Source: Allopontixanthobacter sp034376665
Lineage (GTDB): Bacteria > Pseudomonadota > Alphaproteobacteria > Sphingomonadales > Sphingomonadaceae
DNA length: 20,726 nucleotides
Assembly: GCF_034376665.1 (NCBI RefSeq)
Contig: NZ_JAXMJI010000059.1
Span: 1-20,726 of the forward strand
Reading direction: 5' to 3'
Shown here one piece after another: positions 13,516 to 20,726 of this stretch. A program made the translations under genes and the position numbers. The first letter of the stretch is position 1. Every line of letters starts with the position of its first letter. Under the pieces are notes generated by a model that had not been told where the DNA came from, did no database searches, and worked only from the letters and a program-made list of their open reading frames with translations.

Positions 13516-15678
13516 ATGAGCAGCGCCGCCATTGCTACCCAGGACGACGACGAGTTGCCGGCCCCGGCGGAGGATGCGTCCGACACCTATGTGAACCGAG
13601 AGCTCAGCTGGCTGGCGTTCAACGAGCGCGTCTTGGCGGAAGCCTGCAATCCCAATTACCCCTTGCTGGAACGGCTGCGGTTCCTGTCCATCTCGGGCAG
13701 CAATCTGGATGAATTCATGATGATCCGCGTGGCCGGTCTGGTCGGGCAGGCGCAGCGGGGGATCGAGCGCCGTTCGATCGACGGGCAGACCCCGACCCAG
13801 CAACTGTCCGCCATCCGCGACCGGGTGGCCCGGTTGGGCCGGGTCCAGCAGGAAAGCTGGCGCAGCCTGCAGGCGAGCCTGGCGGACACCGGCATCCATA
13901 TCGCCGACGAACGACGCATCAACACCCGCGCATACGGCTGGCTGAAGGCCCATTTCCTCGAGGAAATCGCCCCGGTCCTGACCCTGCAGGCGCTCGATCC
14001 GGCGCATCCGTTTCCCTTCGTCGCCAATCAGGGCATGGGCCTGCTGTTCACGCTCACCCGCCAGCGTGACGGGCAGCAGGTGGTGGAAATGATCCTGATA
14101 CCTTCCGGCGTGCCCCGCTTTGTCCGGGTGCCGGGGGAAGATGCCGTCTATATCTCGATCGAGCGACTGATCTGCCGGTTCGCCGATCATCTGTTTCCCG
14201 GCTTCTCCATTGTCGGGGACGGGGCGTTCCGAGTGCTGCGCGACAGCGACATCGAAATCGAGGAAGAGGCAGAAGATCTGGTCCGCACCTTCCGCACCGC
14301 GATCCAGCGCCGCCGCCGCGGGCAGGTGATCCAGCTGGAGATCGAGGCCGATTTCGAGCCCGCCGCCGAACAATTGCTGCGCGATCAGCTGAAAATCCAC
14401 GACGCTTCCATCGTCAAGACCGCCGGAATGATGGGCATCGCGGGGCTGGCCGATATCGTCGACGAGGACCGCCCGGACCTGAAGTTCGCGCATTACAGCC
14501 CGCGCTATCCCGAACGCATCCTGGAACATGACGGCGATTGCTTCGCCGCGATCCGGGAAAAAGACATCATCATCCATCACCCCTACGAAAGTTTCGAAGT
14601 GGTGGTCGATTTCGTCCGCCAGGCGGCCGCCGATTCCGACGTGGTGGCGATCAAGCAAACCCTCTACCGCGCCGGCGACCAGTCCCCCGTGATCGCGGCG
14701 CTGATCGCCGCTGCCGAAGCGGGGAAGTCGGTTACCGCCGTGGTTGAACTGAAAGCCCGCTTCGACGAGGAGCAGAACCTGCTGTGGGCCAGCCAGCTCG
14801 AGCGCGCCGGGGTGCAGGTCATCTACGGTTTCGTGGACTGGAAAACCCACGCCAAGGTTTCGCTGGTGGTCCGGCGGGAGGAAAGCGGTTTTCGCACCTA
14901 TTGCCACTTCGGAACGGGCAATTATCATCCGGTCACGGCCAAGATCTACACCGATCTCAGCTTCTTCACCGCCGATCCCAAACTGACCCGCGATGCGGCC
15001 AAGCTGTTCAACTTCGTCACCGGCTATGTCGAACCGCACCGGACTGAAGCGCTGGCGATATCGCCGATCAATCTGCGCGAAACGCTCTATGCCCATGTCG
15101 ACCGGGAAATCGCTAACGCAGAATCCGGGCGGCCCGCGGCGATCTGGGCCAAGCTCAATTCGCTGACCGACAAAGGCGTGATCGACCGGCTGTATGCCGC
15201 CAGCCAGGCGGGGGTGGAAATCCAGCTGGTCATCCGCGGGATATGCTGCCTGCGGGTTGGGGTTGCCGGTCTGTCGGAAAATATCCGGGTCAAGTCGATC
15301 ATCGGCCGGTTCCTGGAACACAGCCGCATCTGGGCGTTCGCGAGCGGCTACAAGATGCCGGGTGAAAGGGCCAAGGTGTTCATTTCCAGCGCGGACGCGA
15401 TGTCGCGCAATCTCAACCGGCGGGTCGAATGCCTGGTCCCGATCCGCAACCGGACAGTGCACGATCAGGTGCTGCAGCAGGTTCTGCTGGCCAATCTGCT
15501 CGACACCGAACAAAGCTGGGAACTGCAACCGGACGGGAGCTACACACGTATGGAACCGGGCGAAAAGCCGTTCAACTGCCACCGCTATTTCATGACCAAC
15601 CCCTCGCTCTCGGGGCGCGGTGACGCACTGGAACTGGGCGGCGTGCCCAATCTGGCGCTGCGCAAGGGAGCCGTCTGA
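13516..15678 (+). CDS. ppk: Polyphosphate kinase 1
   Basis: This 720-residue enzyme reversibly transfers the gamma-phosphate of ATP to polyphosphate. The N-terminal domain opens with YVNRELSWLAFNERVL (25-40), and LRFLSISGSNLDEFMMIRVAG is a family hallmark. The catalytic half contains IHHPYESFEVVVDF, AIKQTLYR and HFGTGNYHP; His464 of the latter corresponds to the autophosphorylated histidine, and a second conserved His602 lies in FLEHSRIW. Length is normal for PPK1. I chose the ATG at 13516, with AGGAA just upstream; an in-frame GTG at 13414 would add 34 residues with no family similarity and overlap the palindrome. Its stop overlaps the ppx start (TGATG), so the two are one transcript. Two inverted elements upstream may control it. 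Confidence 0.95.
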   Translation: MSSAAIATQDDDELPAPAEDASDTYVNRELSWLAFNERVLAEACNPNYPLLERLRFLSISGSNLDEFMMIRVAGLVGQAQRGIERRSIDGQTPTQQLSAIRDRVARLGRVQQESWRSLQASLADTGIHIADERRINTRAYGWLKAHFLEEIAPVLTLQALDPAHPFPFVANQGMGLLFTLTRQRDGQQVVEMILIPSGVPRFVRVPGEDAVYISIERLICRFADHLFPGFSIVGDGAFRVLRDSDIEIEEEAEDLVRTFRTAIQRRRRGQVIQLEIEADFEPAAEQLLRDQLKIHDASIVKTAGMMGIAGLADIVDEDRPDLKFAHYSPRYPERILEHDGDCFAAIREKDIIIHHPYESFEVVVDFVRQAAADSDVVAIKQTLYRAGDQSPVIAALIAAAEAGKSVTAVVELKARFDEEQNLLWASQLERAGVQVIYGFVDWKTHAKVSLVVRREESGFRTYCHFGTGNYHPVTAKIYTDLSFFTADPKLTRDAAKLFNFVTGYVEPHRTEALAISPINLRETLYAHVDREIANAESGRPAAIWAKLNSLTDKGVIDRLYAASQAGVEIQLVIRGICCLRVGVAGLSENIRVKSIIGRFLEHSRIWAFASGYKMPGERAKVFISSADAMSRNLNRRVECLVPIRNRTVHDQVLQQVLLANLLDTEQSWELQPDGSYTRMEPGEKPFNCHRYFMTNPSLSGRGDALELGGVPNLALRKGAV

Positions 15679-17237
15679 TGCCGCTGCGGGGCAGGAAATC
15701 GGATCGGGAGGGCAAATTCTCCGGCCATACCGCGCAGCGGGCGATCATCGATATCGGTTCGAACAGCGTCCGCATGGTCCTCTATGGCGGATCGCCGCGC
15801 GCGCCCGTTACCTTGCTCAACGAAAAGGTCGTGGCGAAGCTCGGCCGCGACATCGGCAAGACGGGCCGATTGGCTGATGCGGCGATCGACATCGCCATGC
15901 GCGGGCTGGGACGTTATGCGCTGATCCTCGATGATCTTGGCATCGCCGATGTCGAAGCGGTGGCAACTGCTGCTGTTCGCGAAGCATCCAACGGCGCTGA
16001 ATTCCTCGAGCAAGTCCGCGCGCTTGGCCTCAAGCCCCGCCTGCTGTCAGGCGAGGAGGAGGCGCGGGTCAGCGCCATGGGCGTGATCGGCGCGTTTCCG
16101 GGCGCCAGCGGGGTGGTTGCCGATCTCGGCGGCGGCAGCCTGGAACTGGTGCATATTGCGGGCGGCGAATGCGGGGCGGAAGCGACACTGCCGCTGGGCA
16201 CGCTGCGGCTGCCCGAACTGCGCGGCGACAAGGTGCCCGACCTCAGGAAAGTCGCGGCGCAGATGCTCAAATCGGCCGGATGGGACGCGCCGATCGGCGG
16301 TCCGCTGTATCTGGTCGGCGGCACCTGGCGGGCGATGGCCGTCTATGCGATGCACGCGCAGGCCCACCCGCTGTCGGACCCGCATGGCCTCGAATTATCG
16401 CGCGAGGATGCGCTGAAGCTCGCCGCGCAGATCGCGGACAGCGATTCCGCCACACTGCGCCAGACGCCGCGCATTTCCAGCCAGCGGTCCGCCACGCTGC
16501 CCGATGCAGGTGCCTTGCTCGGCGCGCTGCTCAAGCGGCTGGAGCCGGACCGGATCGTGTTTTCATCCTGGGGCCTGCGCGAAGGGCTGCTGTTCGACCG
16601 GCTGGAGCCCTATGCCAAGGGTCAGGACCCGCTGCTGGCCGGGATGGCGGTGTTCGCGGCGCAGCATGGCTGCCCGGCGACGCTGGCGACGCGGGTGGCC
16701 GGGTGGACGGTCGATGCCCTGCCGCCGGGGTGGCAGGGGTCGGAGCGGCTGCGGCTGGCGGCGACCATGCTCTCGCTCGCTTCGATGCAGACCGAACCGA
16801 ACCTGCGCACCGCCGCCGCGGTGGACTGGGCGCTGCACAAGCGCTGGATCGCGCTCGATGCGCCGGACCGGGCGATGCTCGCCGCGGCGGTATCGGCCAA
16901 TGGCAATTCTTGCGATCTGCCCCGCAGGATCACCCAGCTGACCACGACCGAGCGGCTGGAAGTCGCCATCGCATGGGGCCTGGCGATCCGCCTGTGCCGC
17001 CGCCTCGGCGCGCTGTCCCGGCGGGCCTTCCAGGCGAGCAATCTGGCGATCGAAGGCGGCCAGCTGGTGCTCACCCTCGAACAGAGCCACGCCAGTCTGG
17101 TCGGGCCGCTGACCGAGAAGGACCTGCGCTTGCTGGCAGACCGCCTGGGTATGGACTCGCGGATCGAAATCGTGCCCAACGCCACGATCGTGCGGATCAC
17201 CGATTACGCGTTCGGCGATATTCCGGCGGTCGCCTGA
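15678..17237 (+). CDS. ppx: Exopolyphosphatase (Ppx/GppA family)
   Basis: This 519-residue protein belongs to the actin-like ATPase superfamily that removes terminal phosphate from polyphosphate or the 5' phosphate of pppGpp. The phosphate-binding motif DIGSNSVRM lies at 25-33, the conserved LSGEEEARV at 123-131, and the second glycine-rich motif DLGGGSLEL at 149-157. The C-terminal region after about 320 is helical and contains an HD-like segment region that is poorly conserved by eye. The start codon overlaps the ppk stop by 1 nt, so synthesis and hydrolysis of polyphosphate are co-expressed. The gene converges with the transporter on the other strand, 15 bp apart. Substrate preference between polyphosphate and pppGpp cannot be decided; coupling to ppk favours polyphosphate. 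Confidence 0.92.
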   Translation: MPLRGRKSDREGKFSGHTAQRAIIDIGSNSVRMVLYGGSPRAPVTLLNEKVVAKLGRDIGKTGRLADAAIDIAMRGLGRYALILDDLGIADVEAVATAAVREASNGAEFLEQVRALGLKPRLLSGEEEARVSAMGVIGAFPGASGVVADLGGGSLELVHIAGGECGAEATLPLGTLRLPELRGDKVPDLRKVAAQMLKSAGWDAPIGGPLYLVGGTWRAMAVYAMHAQAHPLSDPHGLELSREDALKLAAQIADSDSATLRQTPRISSQRSATLPDAGALLGALLKRLEPDRIVFSSWGLREGLLFDRLEPYAKGQDPLLAGMAVFAAQHGCPATLATRVAGWTVDALPPGWQGSERLRLAATMLSLASMQTEPNLRTAAAVDWALHKRWIALDAPDRAMLAAAVSANGNSCDLPRRITQLTTTERLEVAIAWGLAIRLCRRLGALSRRAFQASNLAIEGGQLVLTLEQSHASLVGPLTEKDLRLLADRLGMDSRIEIVPNATIVRITDYAFGDIPAVA

Positions 17238-17252
17238 TTGCGAAAAAAGGCG

Positions 17253-17972
17253 CTACGGCTGCGCCACCTTGGCGAAGGGCGAAAAATCGGTGTCGGTGTC
17301 GAATATCTCCACCCCTTCGCGCCGTTTCAGCCAGCCGACCACGGCGTAGGTGATCGGCGTCAGCGCCGCTTCCCACGCCACCTTGATCGCCCATTGGGTG
17401 AAGATCACCTGCACCACCAGCTCGTTCGTCCATCCCGCCACGCCAAGGAAGGCGATGGGATAGAACAGCGCGCTGTCGGCGCCCTGACCGAACACCGTCG
17501 AACCGATCGTCCGGCTCCACAGCATCTTGCCGCGGGTCCAGATCTTCATCTTGGCGAGGACATAGGAATTAACGAATTCGCCCGCCCAGAAGGCGATGAT
17601 CGAGGCCAGCACGATCCGCGGCACCTGCCCGAATACCGCCTCGTAAGCTGCCTGGTTGCCCCAGTTCGCTGCGGGCGGCAGCGCCACCACCACCCACGCC
17701 ATGAACGCCATGAACAGCAGCGCCGCGAAGCCCGCCCAGATGCACCGGCGGGCATAGGCATAGCCATACACCTCGGTCAGCACGTCGCCGATGACATAGC
17801 TGATCGGGAAGAACAGCACGCCTGCGCCGAACGGCCACAAGCCGATGCCCGGCAAATCCACCTCCGCGACCTTGCCCGCGCCGATCACATTTGACAGCAG
17901 CAGGATGGTGACGAAGGCTGCCAGCACGAAATCGAAATAGCGAAAGCGCTGGCGGGAATCGGGATTGCTCAT
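17253..17972 (-). CDS. yhhQ: Queuosine-precursor transporter (YhhQ/VUT family)
   Basis: This 239-residue inner-membrane protein has about six hydrophobic helices. Its opening FDFVLAAFVTILLLSNVIG, the segment FFPISYVIGDVLTEVYGYAYAR and the pair FWAGEFVNSYVLAKMK and TRTIGS-like WSRTIGSTVFGQGADS are the signatures of the family once called vitamin uptake transporter and now linked to import of the queuosine precursors preQ0/preQ1. Length is typical. The ATG at 17970-17972 has only a distant AGGA upstream, so the ribosome site is weak. It stands alone between the converging ppx and the oppositely oriented tRNA-Arg and has no link to the phosphate theme. Confidence 0.88.
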   Translation of the reverse strand: MSNPDSRQRFRYFDFVLAAFVTILLLSNVIGAGKVAEVDLPGIGLWPFGAGVLFFPISYVIGDVLTEVYGYAYARRCIWAGFAALLFMAFMAWVVVALPPAANWGNQAAYEAVFGQVPRIVLASIIAFWAGEFVNSYVLAKMKIWTRGKMLWSRTIGSTVFGQGADSALFYPIAFLGVAGWTNELVVQVIFTQWAIKVAWEAALTPITYAVVGWLKRREGVEIFDTDTDFSPFAKVAQP

Positions 17973-18043
17973 CGCGGCGGTGCGTATCCTGATTTGCCCA
18001 ATCGGAAAAGCACGCTATGGCCCCGGAGGCGGCAACCCGCCAG

Positions 18044-18120
18044 GCGCCCGTAGCTCATCTGGATAGAGCGCGAGACTTCTAATCTTGAGGTAGCAGGTTC
18101 GAGTCCTGCCGGGCGCACCA
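18044..18120 (+). tRNA. tRNA-Arg (anticodon TCT), CCA encoded
   Basis: The sequence folds as a full cloverleaf. Acceptor GCGCCCG (18044-18050) pairs with CGGGCGC (18110-18116). The D arm is GCTC/GAGC. The anticodon stem CGAGA/TCTTG holds loop CTTCTAA with anticodon TCT at 18078-18080. The T arm is GCAGG-TTCGAGT-CCTGC. Discriminator A and an encoded CCA end at 18120, followed at once by six T as a likely terminator. A possible promoter is TTGCCC with TATGGC 16 bp later upstream. tRNA-Arg 3' ends are frequent integration sites, but no direct-repeat copy was seen in the window. Confidence 0.96.
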
Positions 18121-18200
18121 TTTTTTGGCGGGGTGAGGGGTGCGGGGCGGAGCGGCGCCATATCCGCAAGCCGGGAGGGCCGAAGTTTGCCAATCGGTAT

Positions 18201-18274
18201 GTATCCCCGGAATTGGTATCCCCGGATGTGTCCCCAGAATTAGTGTTCCGGGCAATTGCGTGTCCCCGGATTTA
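18201..18274 (+). repeat. Five-copy degenerate repeat, unit about GTGTCCCCGGAATTA
   Basis: Consecutive copies start at 18201 (GTATCCCCGGAATTG), 18216 (GTATCCCCGGATGT), 18228 (GTGTCCCCAGAATTA), 18243 (GTGTTCCGGGCAATTGC) and 18260 (GTGTCCCCGGATTTA). The unit is about 15 bp, with no spacer. Copies are too short and too closely packed for CRISPR. I associate tgtccccggaatt-type words with repeats scattered in proteobacterial genomes, sometimes near transposase genes, but only from memory. No transposase is present here. Confidence 0.65.
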
Positions 18275-18334
18275 CCGTCTACGACTTTGGCCGACCCCGC
18301 GGTCGTCAAAGGAATACACAAGGTTAAGCGCTGC

Positions 18335-18370
18335 GCGAGACACCAGAACCCTCTGGGGGGAATGTCTCGC
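18335..18370 (+). promoter_or_regulatory. Strong stem-loop in the leader of the second receptor gene
   Basis: GCGAGACA (18335-18342) pairs with TGTCTCGC (18363-18370), and inside it CCAGA (18343-18347) pairs with TCTGG (18352-18356) around an ACCC loop; GGGGAA forms a bulge on one side. This gives 13 base pairs and lies 88 bp before the receptor start. No T-run follows, so it is not a simple terminator. It may be a cis-acting RNA, a protein-binding palindrome or a relic of a mobile element. Confidence 0.5.
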
Positions 18371-18458
18371 CAGTCACTCGATGTTACAAATGCCAGCTGG
18401 TCGCAAATAGCACTGTTAAAAGAGAGTGCAGCTCATTTGGCAATGGGAGGATTATTAC

Positions 18459-20684
18459 ATGAACAATAATAAAATGAAATTCCGTACCTGGTTGGCCGGA
18501 ACAACGGCAGCCGTTGCCTTGGGCGTAATTCCAAATGGCCTTTTGGCCCAGGAGGCGCCGGTCGATGCCGACCAAGCCACATCAGGCAATTTCGATACAA
18601 TCATCGTGACGGCGAAACGTATCGAGCAGAACGTCTATGAGGCTCCCGTTGCGGTAACGGTGTTTGGTCCGGAAGCTCTCGAGCAGCGCAATGCCGACAA
18701 TATCATCGATATTGGCAAATATGTTCCCAATCTGACAGTCACCAATTTCGGGGCCGGTAACCCCAGTTCGCAATTCCCCAGCATCCGCGGGATTGGCTTC
18801 CAGGATCACCTGATCGTGATCGACCCGACCGTGGGCGTCTATGTGGACGGCGTATATCTCGGCCGTCAGATCGGCCAGAACCTCAGCCTGTCGAATATCG
18901 AGCGGTTGGAAGTCTTGCGCGGACCGCAAGGCACTCTGTTTGGCCGCAACTCGATTGGCGGTGCCATCAACATCATCACGCAGCAGCCCGGGGACGAGGA
19001 ACTTGCGACGATCAATTTGAAAGCCGGCACGCGTGGCCGGTTGGCTGGTGACGCCTATGCCAACACAAGATTGACCGAAACGCTGGCGGCTTCCTTCAGT
19101 ATCGGGATCGACAGGCGGAATGGAATTGGTGATTTCCTCAACATCCCCAATCCCGAAGCGCGGGTTGGCGAACTTCAGGATATTTCAGGCCGCGTGGCGC
19201 TGAAATGGACCCCCAGTGACCGGCTGTCGATCAGACTTACAGCAGACGGAAACGACGGAAAGAACGGCCAAAGCCCGTTCACCACGACGATCAAAGTGCC
19301 GCCTGGTGGTTGCACAGCGGCAGACATTGCCGATCTTTTCGGCCCGTTTGCTCTCGCCTGTGCAGGCGGGCTGGACCCGGTTACCAGCCAAGCCGAAGAC
19401 CCGTTCGATTCAAATTCGGGGCAGGCCGATCTGGCGCAGGCCACAAATTCCGCCTACGGTTTCAGCGGCATTATCGAATATGCGCTGGCCGATAATCTCG
19501 ATCTGAAGCTGATCGGCAGCTATCGACATTCCGAATATGAGGGCGGCCTCGATGATGACGGCGCCGAACTGGATTTTCTCTCATTCCCCGAAATCGGCGA
19601 GGCTGAGCAATATTCGTTCGAGTTCCAGATAAGCGGGCAATCCGGCATCTTCGACTACGTCGGTGGTCTCTATTATTTCGACGAGGAAGGGTTCAATTTC
19701 CAGCAGCCGACAACGTTCAACAGCTTTGGCGGCGGACTTTTCGAACAGACCCAGCAAACGCGGAGCTATGCTGTCTTTGGCAATATCGGGGTTCAGGTGA
19801 CCGATGCTTTGCGCGTTTCCGGCGGCATTCGCTATACCGATGACAGCAAGGAAGCGACCGCAGACCTGGGCTTTGCGCCGGAATTCGGGGGCTCGGCAGA
19901 CTTCAACGAGGTGACGTGGGAGGCGTCTGCCACCTACGCACTGGCAGACGATCTCAACATCTACGGAACGGTTGCGCGCGGCTATCAGTCGGGGCAATTC
20001 CCGGCGCGACCGTTCGGCGGTGCCGATACATTCTTTGCCACCGATCCGGTAACCGCAACCAACTATGAAGCCGGCATCAAGGGTGAACCACTTCCCTGGC
20101 TGCAAATGGCGCTTTCAGGTTTCTATACCAAGTACAGCTCTTTCCCTGCCCAGGTCAGCACGATCGGGCCCAACGGCTTTATCACGGTGACGGACGATGC
20201 AGGTGATCTGCGGTCAGTCGGCATAGAGTGGGAAGGGAACATCAGATATGGGAATTTCTCTCTGAATACATCGGTCGGCTACATCGATTCAGAGTTTGAA
20301 AATGTCGAAGAGGGAAGCAGCCTTGAAAACGGCAATCGCGCTGCGCTGACGCCGAAATGGACCATCGCCATCGGCCCGCAGGTTGAATTTGACCTGCCGG
20401 GCGGCACGGTCACCACGCGGGTCGATTACTCATACCGCAGCAGCATGGAGGGCCAGCCCAACAACGCCGCCACGGCATTCATCGAAAGCCGCGATCTGCT
20501 GGGCTTCAATATTACCTATGAACCAACAGATGCCGATTGGTCGATCTCTGCCTATGGCAAGAACATCACCGATGAACGCTATACTCAGGCGGTGTTGGAT
20601 GTGGGACCCTATGTCCTCAATATCCTGAGCAACGATGCGAGTGAATTCGGGCTCAAGTTCTCGCGGACATTTGGCGGATCATAG
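18459..20684 (+). CDS. TonB-dependent outer-membrane receptor
   Basis: This 741-residue protein has a signal peptide (cleavage near LLA-QE, residue 30), a TonB box DTIIVTAKR at 46-54, and a plug domain (about 55-175) with FPSIRGIGFQDH and LRGPQGTLFGRN, then GGAINIITQQPG. The rest is a 22-strand barrel ending near ITDERYTQAVLD. It is the siderophore/FyuA-like type that sphingomonads carry in many copies; substrate is unknown. Two cysteines (in GGCTAAD and FALACAGG) sit about 15 residues apart in a probable surface loop. I chose the ATG at 18459, with GGGAGG 8 nt upstream; an earlier in-frame GTG at 18426 lacks one. The gene is more AT-rich than the virB and ppk genes, notably at its start (MNNNKMKF), compatible with a different history. 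It differs clearly from the receptor at 256-2907. Confidence 0.92.
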   Translation: MNNNKMKFRTWLAGTTAAVALGVIPNGLLAQEAPVDADQATSGNFDTIIVTAKRIEQNVYEAPVAVTVFGPEALEQRNADNIIDIGKYVPNLTVTNFGAGNPSSQFPSIRGIGFQDHLIVIDPTVGVYVDGVYLGRQIGQNLSLSNIERLEVLRGPQGTLFGRNSIGGAINIITQQPGDEELATINLKAGTRGRLAGDAYANTRLTETLAASFSIGIDRRNGIGDFLNIPNPEARVGELQDISGRVALKWTPSDRLSIRLTADGNDGKNGQSPFTTTIKVPPGGCTAADIADLFGPFALACAGGLDPVTSQAEDPFDSNSGQADLAQATNSAYGFSGIIEYALADNLDLKLIGSYRHSEYEGGLDDDGAELDFLSFPEIGEAEQYSFEFQISGQSGIFDYVGGLYYFDEEGFNFQQPTTFNSFGGGLFEQTQQTRSYAVFGNIGVQVTDALRVSGGIRYTDDSKEATADLGFAPEFGGSADFNEVTWEASATYALADDLNIYGTVARGYQSGQFPARPFGGADTFFATDPVTATNYEAGIKGEPLPWLQMALSGFYTKYSSFPAQVSTIGPNGFITVTDDAGDLRSVGIEWEGNIRYGNFSLNTSVGYIDSEFENVEEGSSLENGNRAALTPKWTIAIGPQVEFDLPGGTVTTRVDYSYRSSMEGQPNNAATAFIESRDLLGFNITYEPTDADWSISAYGKNITDERYTQAVLDVGPYVLNILSNDASEFGLKFSRTFGGS

Positions 20685-20726
20685 GGGGTGCTTCGCTTGG
20701 TGGGCTATTGGTGCTCTCCGTCAGCA

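Larger units (their letters stand above)
18121..18458. other. Non-coding stretch between tRNA-Arg and the second receptor gene
   Basis: These 338 bp hold no supportable gene. They begin with the T-run behind the tRNA and a G-rich stretch (to about 18180), then contain the 15-bp repeat array and the stem-loop listed separately. From about 18390 the sequence becomes AT-rich and ends in a good ribosome site, GGGAGG (18445-18450). No clear -35/-10 pair was found, although the receptor promoter should lie here. Confidence 0.6.

Noticed and set aside
13417..15582. 721-codon open frame on the minus strand opposite ppk
   Set aside because: It mirrors the ppk reading frame and has no recognisable family; ppk itself carries all catalytic motifs.
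18201..18274. Possible CRISPR array
   Set aside because: Units are about 15 bp, imperfect and contiguous, without unique spacers, and no cas gene is present.
17969..18321. Small minus-strand frames across the tRNA encoding RPAGLEPATSRLEV or ARQDSNLLPQD
   Set aside because: These peptides are the familiar false translations of the reverse strand of tRNA genes; the tRNA cloverleaf explains the sequence.
18371..18388. CAGTCAC followed by ATGTTAC as a Pho box for the second receptor
   Set aside because: The spacer is 3 bp instead of 4 and the second half matches only 5 of 7 positions; too weak to claim.

Overview
The window looks like the chromosome of a high-GC alphaproteobacterium, most likely a sphingomonad (Sphingomonadales, perhaps Erythrobacteraceae). 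This rests on sphingomonad-style TonB-dependent receptors, the ppk-ppx pair, a GC-rich third codon position that opens long antisense frames, and a chromosomal VirB-type cluster. The assignment comes from recognising families, not from a database search.

Layout. (1) 1-237 is the C-terminal DNA-binding domain of a PhoB-like response regulator. (2) 256-4620, minus strand: an outer-membrane lipoprotein with a beta-helix-like, cysteine-rich body is followed by a large TonB-dependent receptor, with a long stem-loop between them. Their upstream region (4621-4885) carries three Pho-box half-sites in 11-bp register, and a small exported TPR-like protein diverges from it (4886-5281), ending in a strong terminator at 5340-5374. 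(3) 5441-5458 is a near-canonical Pho box, directly upstream of a compact operon at 5493-13380: virB1-virB2-virB3-virB4-virB6-virB9-virB10-virB11. virB5, virB7, virB8, virD4 and any relaxase are absent from the window. (4) 13516-17237 is ppk1-ppx (polyphosphate synthesis and hydrolysis), preceded by two inverted TGACA/TGTC elements. (5) 17253-17972, minus strand, is a queuosine-precursor transporter, and 18044-18120 is tRNA-Arg(TCT). (6) 18121-18458 is non-coding, with a 5-copy degenerate 15-bp repeat and a strong stem-loop, and leads into a second, more AT-rich TonB-dependent receptor (18459-20684).

How the parts may work together. PhoB, a probably PhoB-controlled receptor/lipoprotein/TPR set, a Pho box before a type IV secretion operon, and ppk-ppx suggest a phosphate-response neighbourhood. 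The most interesting proposal is a phosphate-starvation-controlled, reduced VirB-type secretion system of unknown cargo. The Pho boxes and missing subunits are read directly from the sequence; regulation and function are inference.
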